Of a DNA stretch of 64,000 nt, positions 37,013-47,164 are shown in pieces. The position numbers were made by a program, and so were the translations under genes. Every line of letters begins with the position of its first letter. Positions within the stretch are counted from its first letter, which is position 1. The stretch spans positions 30,387,725-30,451,724 of the forward strand of contig JAQFVV010000002.1 of NCBI GenBank assembly GCA_028023455.1. The letters run 5' to 3'. Source of the stretch: Epiperipatus broadwayi. Lineage: Eukaryota > Onychophora > Udeonychophora > Euonychophora > Peripatidae. The notes beneath the pieces are model-generated. The model was not told the DNA's origin and searched no databases. It was given only the letters and a program-made list of their open reading frames with translations.

Positions 37013-38635
37013 TTACATCCATATGATGTTTGAGCAGCAGTGTCCAGCTGAGGACACTAATTCTATTCAATTAACCAAACTGAAATTTCTTTTTTTTCCC
37101 CCACAAATGAGAATCAATCTAGGAATATTTTGTCAGAGTCTACCATTCTACAGCAGCAGTAAAGCAGAAGATATTTAAAATAATTGGAGCTTATTATGAA
37201 AACGTACAATGTAGCTCTATACGCATAGATGGGAAAAAATGAAAATTTGAGTACTACCGATAATACGGTAAAAATAAACATTAGATAGAAAAGATTTCGG
37301 CAAATAGCAAAAACAAATAATGATCAATGAATTGAAGCAATTTTCAACAGACTAAAACATAACAAAGTAAATAAACAAACAATCTAATAAAAAAAAAAAC
37401 AAGTTGAAATGATATCAAAATATTTGATAGATAATTATAAAAAAAAAAATTAATAAAAATTATGATAAAAAGTGTTTAGTTGCCTGAAATGGAATGTTAA
37501 TAACAAATAATGCTTTTAATTAGGCAATCATAAAAAGAACTTTCACTAATTACAACTTCCCGTTCACTCACAATACGATTAGAAGCAACAAAATAATAGA
37601 CAAAATTTTATTTATATAAGTAATCTATTCAATGGCTATTTACAACATCAAATTAGACGTTCCCTTCAGAAGCATATTTACTATTAGTTATGGCACAAAA
37701 TACAAAATTATTTTTTAACAAAAAAAACAACAACATAACGGTACATTACAAAAAAAATGTCCACAAAGCATAAAGCATATAAGAAATAAAAATTGTATTG
37801 ATTTGTATGTCACATTTTTTGAATCATACATTGGTAGAAACAGAAAAATTATTGGATCTAATAATACTGGTTCTGTGAATAGTCTATCATTACTGAATTT
37901 ATCCTTTGAACAGAAAAAATTATTTGCATCGATACTTTAAGCAATAGCATCTTATGGATTATCAATTTGAATTTTCAAACTAATCATTATATTGATCAGA
38001 TAGCTCTATTATTAAATTTTAACAAAAAAAAATCATCATACTTTCTCTGAGAATAACTGTATTGTTAGAAATTTGATTAAATAGAAATATGTTATTCTTT
38101 ATTTGATCGAGTAATAAAAATAAGCTTCATAAATATAAGTAAATAAAGATATAATAACCGATTATCGGAATAAAATTGCTGAACATGGTCACTTGAGATC
38201 TTTTATTTTTGTGACATAGTGAAAGTAACATATTGACTTGAAAAATGATAGTGAATCCTATTATATTAAAAGTTGGCAACTTTTAAATAAAAATAATTTT
38301 AACAGATGGATAATTTGCATTATCTTCTGAGTAATGATTCAAGAATTCAGATTACAGTACTGCATTTAACTTGTATGTCCATATACTAAGGCATTTATAT
38401 CTGGATTAGAAAAGTTATGTGTGCAAATAGAATTCTTGAAAAATGTTTTACAATATGATACTAGTAAGTTAAATCAAAATTATTACAATTATTTTTAATA
38501 TTGTCTCGTGTCATATGATCTGAAGGATGCTTCTGCTGTTGCTTTTATAAAAATAAAGGAGATAATAAGTATTGCAGTAATTATTGAGAAATATATGTTA
38601 TTCATTATAATAGAATTGTGGATATGAACGTTGCT
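37013..38635. other. AT-rich intron, nothing recognised
   Basis: Several poly(A)-rich tracts only. Confidence 0.5.
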
Positions 38636-38639
38636 GCCG

Positions 38640-38740
38640 AGTCACCAAAAGTGTGATTTATATGCAGCTTTCATCAAATCAGCCAAAGCATTTTGACATA
38701 ATTAATCGGGAAGATTGTGATAACATCTGAAAACAGCTAA
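38640..38740 (+). mobile_element. short LINE reverse transcriptase fragment
   Basis: Across one shift the plus strand reads YAAFIKSAKAF then DIINREDCDNI, matching the F.D..KAFD.INR..L landmark of non-LTR reverse transcriptases. Nothing else of the element was recognised. Confidence 0.5.
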
Positions 38741-38855
38741 TTACATAACAGTATAAAATAATGTGTTATTACCGATAACAAAAAAACTTGAAATATTTAA
38801 GAACTTATGTTAATCAGGGATATTAGTTACAATTTAATTTTTCATTTTCATGTTA

Positions 38856-39803
38856 CTGTGTTTCCCTGAAAATAAAACCAAAAAATAAGCCATAGCATGA
38901 TTTTTGAGAATACTTATAACATAAGCCCTACTCCAAATATAAGATCTAGTTAAGATTCGCAGCCTGATAGACGTTTTTTGTTTATCAATTGAAACTTATG
39001 ATAGAGATATTGATATAAAGTAATGAATGTATAAATAAATATAATTGTTGATATTAATGCTTTAAATAAATGGTGATATAAATTATGTGGTTCTTTTATA
39101 TTTTCCCCATCGACTATTTTCAATAACGTAATTCTACCTGTTCAGAGAAACAATTTATTTATCACAAGTCAGTATATCGGACAATTACAATTTAATTTTT
39201 ATATTTTTACATCCTTATTTTATTTATATTTAATGCTTGAGTTAGTCTTAGAATTTTAGCATGGTAACTTTTAATTATTTAAGATAAAAGAAAAATTACT
39301 TTGATTTCTCAAACATTTTTTTTTTCTCTTAAAAGACTATTAAAATAACGGAAGTGATTTTATTTATCAAACTTTAACTTACATTAAATTAGATTTTTTT
39401 CCTCCTATCCAAGCAGGGCTATTACAAATAATTTGGAAAATATTTACTATGTACATACTTGATAACGAATCGACATGGTTGTGTCACATATGATTCGTCG
39501 TAATTCAATATGCTGTATGTTGTAATAGAAATACTATCTCACAAGTTTTCAATTAATACTTGATTCAATGGTAAATTTAAACAGAATATTCTGATAGCAA
39601 GATAAGATGCATGCAAAAAGAAAGCTATTCTGGAGAAAGAAATTGTTTGTGGGGGATGGGGGGCTTCTGTAAAACGAAGTATTTGAACAAAGATTCATTT
39701 TAATACTTCAAATGTAGATTTTTGTACATGAAAAAATAAGGCTATAGTGTCTATTGGAGCAACAATTAATATAAAACCAGGTCTTACTTTCAGAAAAACA
39801 CAC
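38856..39803. mobile_element. DNA transposon relic with terminal inverted repeats
   Basis: The left end CTGTGTTTCCCTGAAAATAA and, on the other strand, the right end GTGTGTTTTTCTGAAAGTAA are inverted repeats that extend to AAACC/GACC. The left subterminal part has AAATAAGCC and ATAAGCCCTACTCCAAATAT, a pattern I associate with a widespread animal MITE-like family. The roughly 900-bp interior shows no coding sequence. Target duplication is unclear. Confidence 0.55.
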
Positions 39804-39954
39804 TAATGGTTTTTATAATTTATATATGTAAATGTTTTGAATGTTTAACCGAAAAAAGGTAATACCATTTTTATTATCGTTATAATTTGCTGAGCATGCT
39901 TTCGACATCAACAATAAGAATCAAAGCTCTCATATTTTGCCACAGGAAGCAATG

Positions 39955-40015
39955 CGACATTTAAAAGTCCAATATAAAAATACAAGTAGAACACCATCAT
40001 CACAAACCTTCAAAG
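39955..40015. repeat. fragment of the SINE tail module
   Basis: Contains GTCCAATATAAAAATACAAG and CACCATCATCACAAACCTTC. The first is found at the end of both SINE copies (9310, 45150) and the second, complemented, at 44646-44665. Confidence 0.55.
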
Positions 40016-40329
40016 AAAATCCTATTTACATATTCCATTTCTTTGATAAGGCAGCATTGGATTCTTTTTTGTTTAGAACGTGGGGTCAGTAGCAATAAGC
40101 CATGCTTCTTTGAATTTATGCTTCCTATTGTAACAATTTTTGATGGCTTCATAAAACAGGTATCAGGTTGGTTATATAGATTTAATGATGGCATTTTATA
40201 ATTCCAATCAATTAAAAGCAATCTTCTTGGCTCCTACGTTTACAATCTGCAGTCAACTGTATTATTTTTAAATGTTTTTAATGCAACTTGTACAAATTTT
40301 GGTTTAATAACTAATGTTTAATATCAATA

Positions 40330-40640
40330 AGCGAGAAGAGAAAAGTCATCAGGAAATGGACAAATAACTTGAAAATATGGATTATTTTAAATATTCTGGT
40401 ATCTTTCTAGATAAAAAGATGGTCTTGGATGCAAAAGTACAGCACAGTCTCCATGTGTTGCCACTACTGCTCTAAATTAGTTGTATCAAAAGCTGTTATT
40501 CAGCCAAATTCTTTGTATGGATGAAAGACATGGACCATAAGAATAAAAAAATTTCTTTAAAAAATGCTCTGTAATATTGAAAAATTACAACGGAAGATCA
40601 TAAGATCAATTATTATATTCTTCAACTTGATGGCGTGTTT
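40330..40640 (+). mobile_element. LINE C-terminal relic
   Basis: Plus strand in two frames: MDYFKYSGIFLDKKMVLDAK, then SKAVIQPNSLYG.KTWTIRI. These correspond to the V..F.YLG.. and K..V.K.V..P.LLYG.ETWT landmarks of non-LTR polyproteins, also seen at 1620-1830. Several stops; 3' end not clear. Confidence 0.55.
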
Positions 40641-41274
40641 TATATTAACTTATAACAACACATTTTTGGTTAGGCATATGAAATTAATGAAAAGTAATAG
40701 ACTTCTTAGTAATATTTTGTGGCGAACATGCGCATGATTTTTAAGAAAGAAGTGCAATATCACCTACTTTCATGTTTCTTGAACTGATTTATGTAGTCAT
40801 AACAAAAGGCATCTTTACTTTTTTCTTTTTTTTTTGGTTTCTTCTTTGTCTTGGTTTTATTCTTTTATGAGTGGATAATTAATGATAACAACCTGTATAT
40901 TCTAAAGAAAAGTATTTTTTTTTCTAACACTAAGACATTCTTCTCTTGCCAAACAATAAAATATTTCCTGAGAAAATAAATGTATAAACTTTATAAGATT
41001 TTTTATTCTCATTGTCAGAATGTAATCGCACAACATCAAAAACACATGGAAGTAATAAAGTCTAATGAAAAATAGTAAACATCTTAAATATATGACAAAG
41101 TTCACTGCAATTTTTAAGATGACTATTAAAAATCAATTAATAGACTACTCAGGTGAAAAACAACAATTTTATGCTTAGATAGTATTTAAAATGCTTTAAA
41201 CATTACGCAAAATCATAAATATCAGTATGTGATGTGATGTATTTGGCTTCTCCTTAAATGAAGTCAAGAATATC

Positions 41275-42583
41275 TCAGCAATTATGCCCAGATAAACCTG
41301 TTAGCCATTTTATTCTCCATTCCCCACTCTTAAATCTTCCCATATTCTGCCCATCCCATTTCCACAACATAAACTTTGTCAACTCTATGGCCTTTATATC
41401 TAAATCCCCCTTACGTCTTCGCAGACCCAACATAAAAACTAATAATTCACTTTCTGTATAGTCACATTGTTCATGTCTATCCTCCCATAACTTCATTATG
41501 TGTACCCTATCTGCCTTCAAGCATTTACAGTCAATCAACAGGTGCCTAATATTTTCTATACCTTCCTTACACAATCTGCACACTAAATTATCCATGGTTT
41601 TCCATTTACATGTACATTCTCTTGTTGCTAAAGATCCCGATCGAGCCTAAAATAATAAACTACTTTCCTTACTATTATCATAAATTAACTCGAATCCAAT
41701 ATTCCGTTTACTTCTATATATATTTAAACTCTTCTTACCCTCCATACTAGTTCTCCATCTCTCCAACTCCCTATTTTTTATTAATGCTTCTATTCTTTTA
41801 TCCCATTCCTTACCACTATAACACTCAACAATCCTCCTAACACAATCATCCTACCTTTTATACAAGTATACTGATATAAATTCTTTATCCAAATCTTTCG
41901 CATACCGCATTACCTTTCTCACCCATCTTGTTACCTGCCCTTTACTCATAACCCAATTGAACACTATTTTTGCTATTCTTTTACTATCCATAAACTGCAA
42001 TCTACCAAACATTTTCATTTTATTTTTTGCATCTCTCATATAAAAACTTGACCATCCCATTTCTCCTTGAATTGCCTCCTTTGCTGTCCACATCTCTGCA
42101 TCTAATGCATGTCTTCGTACTTCCCTTTGTACTTTCTCTAAATAATCTAATACCCTTTTACTAACACATAATGCATCATTACCATATGTTAACCCTGCTA
42201 CTGCAACTCCCTTCCATACTATTCTAGCTACATCATATTTATTATATGAAAATACTGTTAATTTCTTTACCAAACACTTTCTTTTCTTTGCTTCATTTAT
42301 CAATTTTTTCTCCCATTCATCCAAGCAATTTTCCTGATTACATAAGATGATTCCCAAATACCTATACCTATCCACCACACTTAACTTTATATCCCCCAAT
42401 AAAAATTCTACATCTTCTCTTTCCCCAGTATTAACCATCATTATATTTGATTTTTCTTCACTAAATTTAATCCCCATCTCTTTACCCACCCTTGCACATG
42501 TCCTCAACATAATTTCCATAAATCTTCTCTTCTTTCTGCACACAAAAAGATATCATCTGCAAAAAAAAGACCCGACAAACTCT
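41275..42583 (-). mobile_element. non-LTR retrotransposon 3' half, best-preserved LINE
   Basis: On the minus strand SLSGLFFADDIFLCAERRED carries the catalytic F-A-D-D (42552-42563). A single frame change then leads into a frame from 42543 to 41275 with only two in-frame stops (41851-41853 and near 41650). It includes KEMGIKFSEEKSNIM, VDRYRYLGIIL, GLTYGNDALCVSK and a C-terminal CRLCKEGIENIRHLLIDC (C-x2-C…H-x4-C, about 41575-41520). The stop at 41275 ends the polyprotein. The N-terminal endonuclease and the first RT blocks are missing; the 5' break abuts the C repeat at 42576. The knuckle suggests a CR1/Jockey/I-like element rather than RTE, clade unsure. Confidence 0.85.
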
Positions 42584-42790
42584 CCATACAGTAGCGCTAC
42601 CTAGTGCAAACCTTAGTAATCAATGGATATAAGAAGGTTTATGCATAAAATCCCTATCTCGTCCCTATTCATCCAATATCTCTAGACTAGTTTCTAGCTT
42701 GTGACTTTCATCAGTGAGGAGCCTTGGATCTGAGCGCACTGCATCTAGATTTTAGGGTTTAATGCAACCCTCCGTCAGGCACCTTTTATC
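42576..42790 (+). repeat. 'C' module
   Basis: Single-orientation copy: ACTCTCCATACAGTAGCGCT, ATGCATAAAATCCC, CATCCAATATCTCTAGACTA, GAGGAGCCTTGGATCTGAG, ending in a TTTAGGGTTTAATGCAACCC tail. It joins the truncated LINE directly. Confidence 0.75.
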
Positions 42791-42974
42791 TACTTGCTTA
42801 ACTATAAAGCTACGAGTCCAAAACCAAAACACAATAATGTTTTCAATCCAAGTTCATTCGCTTGTTTAGTCATATAGATATGAACCCAGTTCAGTATCGA
42901 TATATTTTAATGTCTGATTTTTTTAAAAAATCACAGTCACCATCAACCTATGGGCAGGATTGGTATAAAATCAC

Positions 42975-43225
42975 TGACATCACATGATCATCATTTCCTA
43001 AGCTTGCACAAACTGTTAAAACAATAGCAAATTCTCCATACAGTACAAAGCAAATCTTAGTCATAAATGAATGCAAGAAAGTCTGTGCATAAAATCCCTA
43101 TCTAGTGTCTACTCATCCAATATTCCCAGGCTATTTTCTAGCTTGAGGCTTTCATCAGTAAGGAGCCTTCAATCTGGAAACACTGCACTTAGATCTTAGG
43201 ATGTAATACAACCCTCCAGCAGCCT
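42975..43225 (+). repeat. 'C' module with its leader
   Basis: Starts with CATCACATGATCATCATTTC and TTGCACAAACTGTTAAAAC, then the C body (CTCCATACAGTA, GTGCATAAAATCCC, GGAGCCTTCAATCTGG) and the tail AGGATGTAATACAACCCTCC. Same leader as at 35130 and 9335. Most complete single-strand copy. Confidence 0.75.
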
Positions 43226-44640
43226 TTAAATAGTAACTAAGAATTAAAAGTAAAAAAAAAAAAAGAATATCTCTCTGATTTCCTGTATATAACAAAATAT
43301 TTTAAAAATACTTAAAAATCAGTCAAATAACCCAATAATCCATGGTTAATAAAGGCTAATTTTGACCCTATTTAATTTTTTCATTGACAACTCTCAAATT
43401 ATTAAAAAATCGTTATGTGTTTACAGCTATTATCAATTATCCGAGAAATTAGTGCAATATTTATTTACTTAGTAGTTAATCAAACAAGCATTTAACCAAT
43501 TGGTTCCAAAATAAAATTTACTCTGCAACTATACTTCTCCATTCTATTTCAAGTCGCAGACCCTATAATATTTTATCACTTCATCCCTAACAACCGGTTA
43601 TCTAACTTCTCTAATTTATTTATCAGCCTAACATTCAATTCCTACATTATTCTTTAAACCTACTAGTCTTAGATACTTAGTGATAATTATATTGATGTTT
43701 ATAACAGCATTAAATTTATTTCCCTTATTTAATAATATAAGCACAACAGTTCGTGCAATTGACCAAACTAAGATTTTATTTTAACTTTTGTACGATTCTT
43801 GACTCATACGTAATTCATTCCCTTGCATAAGTTCAAATTTTATAAATCCGATTTCCTTTGACATTCCTATTATTATATTTAAAAAAACATTTGGAATTTT
43901 CATATTATCACTTAGGAAGTGAAAATCTTTAAATAAGTTAATACGTGTTATTACAAACAAAATATGGAAGAAATAATTATTCACATTTCCGCATTCTAAA
44001 TTCATTTGTCGTAATAAGCTTATAATATCTGACATGACCAGAGTTGACCATTGCCTACAATATTTCAAAATATTACGAAGATAAAGTAAAAACAGCGTTT
44101 AAATAGGTCACTCAAGCCAAAGTCTTATCAAACAACCCTCCAAAGAAGAATAGTAAAGAAAAAATGAATAAATACAGACTCTCCGACTGCCAGATGAAAA
44201 AAGATTTCAGTTATTTCCATCCTTAATTTTAGATTGATTAGATATCTATTTGCTTATCAATAAGCTATGAGACAGTTAATTAAAAAAAAAAAATTCTGAA
44301 CCATGTCTAAAAAAATTCCAAGTTTTTCCCCGTGAAAATTCAAATTCAAGTCATGAGCATAGTAGTTGGATATGAAAAGCATTACGTCACAAGATCCTCC
44401 TGCATACATATATATAAATTTATTATTTAACTATTAAATTAATACAAAAATATTGTTAAAGTGTAATTCAAAAAAAAATAAAAAAGATTTTCAATATTTA
44501 AATTTCTTCGGAGTCACAAGGCAAACTGGAGATATTAAATATGCTAATAAATTTATATTTATTCTAATATATTCCTAACTGTGTAACAAAACTATTTATT
44601 TTCTTATCATAATTACTCCGAAACATTTCTTTGTTATTGT
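43226..44640. other. AT-rich intron with an unrecognised 95-codon ORF
   Basis: Minus-strand frame 44068-43781 encodes a 95-residue peptide beginning KYCRQWSTLVMSDIISLLRQ. Its composition is less extreme than that of the chance frames nearby, but I recognise no family and see no splice or terminal signals. Confidence 0.35.
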
Positions 44641-44645
44641 TTTTC

Positions 44646-44808
44646 TGAAGGTTTGTGATGATGGTGTTGAATGTTTTTAGAAAAGTTTAATTTTATTTAA
44701 ATATTCCAAATGCATTCAACTGTTACTAATATCACAGCAAACAGATTATCACAGCAAACAACTGTTAGTAATATCACAGCAAACAGGTTAGTATATGCAC
44801 AACGTTCC
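44646..44808 (-). repeat. inverted copy of the SINE tail with a local duplication
   Basis: The minus strand gives AACGTTGTGCATATACTAAC, CTGTTTGCTGTGATATTACT and GGAATATTTAAATAAAATTA. This is the 3' half of the SINE at 44883-45170, in opposite orientation. A 35- to 45-base piece containing ATCACAGCAAACA is duplicated inside it. Confidence 0.75.
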
Positions 44809-44882
44809 TCGGAGCAAAAAGTGGAGAAATCAGGAGGAACCTCATAGATAAGTATATGAAATTACTACATACTGTTGCCTTT

Positions 44883-45170
44883 GGCAGGATGGCTCAGTTG
44901 GTTAGAGTGTTACCTTAAAATTCAATAATCAAGAATCTAAGGACCCAGGTTCGAATCCCATGCTAGTACTGTCACTGGTCAGGCCAGCAACACCTGAAGA
45001 AGAGGGGAGAAAAATACCTCTCGAAACGTTGTGCATATACTAACCTGTTTGCTGTGATATTACTAACAGTTGAAGGCATTTGGAATATTTAAATAAAATT
45101 AAACTTTTCTAAGAACATTCGACACACATATTAGATGATGGAAATAGTCCAATATAAAAATACAAATTTT
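44883..45170 (+). mobile_element. tRNA-derived SINE, copy 2 (intact Pol III boxes)
   Basis: Box A TGGCTCAGTTGG lies at 44890-44901 and box B GGTTCGAATCCC at 44948-44959, both matching consensus. The tRNA-like head (GGCAGGATGGCTCAGTTGG at the start) is followed by a core CCTGAAGAAGAGGGG…CCTCTCGAAACGTT (44993-45030) with a self-complementary AGAGG/CCTCT stem, then a unique tail with AAATAAAATTAAAC. The body outside box B matches copy 1 at 9042 closely. The inverted tail at 44646-44808 makes a long-range hairpin. The boxes look transcription-competent by sequence; activity is not shown. Confidence 0.85.
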
Positions 45171-45496
45171 TTTGTTAAATTGTCAAGGTTTTAGTCTTGC
45201 AATAAAATAAATATGTCTGACTACAATAGCAAATCTATGCAAAACTACAAAAGTTAGTATGAAGATGTAAATTAAATCTTTAATCACCAAAAATCATTGC
45301 TTGGTCATAGTATCTTACTACATAGAAATCTCAACTTGTTTTTAGGCAGGGAACTTAATGTATATATAAACAAATATAACAAATAACAAAAATCATATGC
45401 AACCGTTAATATAAATATATATTAATCATACATAAAAATCCTTTTTCGGCACAATTTAGTGTCCTTTTCAAATGTCAATCTATTATAGTGTTAACC

Positions 45497-45928
45497 AGGG
45501 ATGAAGTGTTCATTTATTGAACGGAATGAGTGCTTCCGTAGAAAAATTCACTAAAACTTTCAAAAACTTTAATTCAAATTCGATTTAAAAAATTCACTTC
45601 AACAGCTGAATTGTTTTTATATACTTAGAAAGGAAATGGAATGACCTCGACGAACTCATTCTCGCTGATTATAAGAAATTGAAACAATGCAAAGATCTAA
45701 TTTACAGTTAAAACATTTACGAATGTTAAAAGGATTTGGAAGATAAAAATATATTGATAAATATATTTTCTGATTTACAGATAAGAGTTTCAGATTTTTC
45801 TACATGTGTGTAATATATATATATATTAGGTGCTATTACGTAAAATTTGTTGTGGCAAGTGAAATAAAAACCATTATAAAAAAAAAAAAAGTGCTTCCAT
45901 TCCTAAAAAAGTCATGCTTCGTCACTAT
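45497..45928. mobile_element. possible hAT-like MITE
   Basis: CAGGGATGAAGTG…GGAATGAGTGCTTCC on the left, and from the other strand TAGTGACGAAGCATGAC…GGAATGGAAGC on the right, resemble diverged inverted termini. No target duplication visible and no coding sequence. Confidence 0.35.
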
Positions 45929-46350
45929 ATATATATACAATAACAACTAGTGTTCCACAATGGAAAATAAAAAAAATAAAATATTAATATAAGAGAATAA
46001 AACCTTCATATAAATCCAATATATCTTTAAAAAATTGGCCATATAATATAACAATATACAAAACAAATTATGTATCATACAACTTTATATTGTAACCAGA
46101 CAAGAACCAATCTCTCTCTTCGTTGGTTTTATTTCCTGATGAGCATATTGCAGGAAGGAACTATCGATTGGCATTCCCCAATGCAGATGTCATCCCACCT
46201 ACAACAATATTTCCTGTTTATCAGAGGATGTAGCACCATAGAGACTGGAAGCATCTAAAAATTTATGTGTTTGGTTTCCCAAATGGCATCACTAGAGTTC
46301 CACCTCACTACAACCTTACTTACCATCATCTGGTTATGCCGAACATAGCT

Positions 46351-46525
46351 CAGTTCAATTATGAGAAGTCATTATCAAGTCCTTCTAATATAGTTCATTA
46401 TTTGTATCCATGTGAAAACTCATTTTCAGTTCAATTATGATAAGAAGTCATTAGCAAGTCCTTCTAATATAGTTCATTATTCGTATCCATGTGGAAACTC
46501 ATTTTCAGTTCAATTATGAGAAGAA
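46351..46525 (+). repeat. tandem duplication of about 80 bp
   Basis: GTTCAATTATGA.AAG, CAAGTCCTTCTAATATAG and GTATCCATGTG.AAACTC occur twice, plus a third partial start. Copies are almost identical. Confidence 0.8.
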
Positions 46526-46594
46526 ATCTACAAAGCCTTTCAAATAAGTATACATATACAATTAATGCATGAATGTTTTTAATTATTTGTTCCA

Positions 46595-47160
46595 GGTCTG
46601 TATGTCCTTTTAGATAGGTAAATGGGTAATATCAGCAGTTCCAGGTTTGTGGAGCATTTCATTTTATTATTTTTAAGAATCATTACAGGTAGGCTAGCAG
46701 GTAATATCAGCAATTCCAGGTTTGTGGAGCATTTACGTTTTATTACTTTATTAAGATATAGCTAACATGCATATAAGTATTTATGATTCATATAGCATTT
46801 TATTATTTTTTAAGAATTATTGCAGGTAGATAAGCAGGTAATATCAGCAATTCCAGGTTTGTGGAGCATTTATAATCCAATCAAGTATAGGTGTATATTT
46901 ATACACATACGTTTTATTATTTTATCAAGATATAGCTGACATGCATGTATAATTCATATAGCATTTTATTATTTTTAAGAATCATTACAGGTAGGCAAGC
47001 AGGTAATATCAGCAATTCCAGGTTTGTGGAGCATTTATAATCCAATCAAGTATAGGTGTATATTTATACACATACGTTTTATTATTTTATTAAGATATAG
47101 ATAACACGCATATAAGTATTTATGATTCATATAGCATTTTATTATTTTTACCATAATCTT
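46595..47160 (+). repeat. tandem array with monomers of unequal length
   Basis: TAATATCAGCA.TTCCAGGTT recurs starting near 46628, 46702, 46839 and 47004, spacing 74, 137 and 165 bases. The longer monomers contain extra segments (GCATTTATAATCCAATCAAG; ACGTTTTATTATTTTAT.AAG) while TAGCATTTTATTATTTTTAA ends the later monomers. The units thus grew by internal segments, or the short one lost them. Confidence 0.85.
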
Positions 47161-47164
47161 TGAT

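Noticed and set aside
39902-40221. 73-codon minus-strand frame as a gene
   Set aside because: Overlaps the SINE-tail fragment and shows no motif; likely chance.
41258-42604. Plus-strand frames of 67 and 85 codons
   Set aside because: Antisense shadows of the minus-strand LINE with FADD and zinc knuckle.
44993-45030. Complete hammerhead ribozyme annotation
   Set aside because: Only the CUGANGA, stem II and GAAA order is visible; stems I and III and a cleavage site could not be identified, so it is listed only as a lead.
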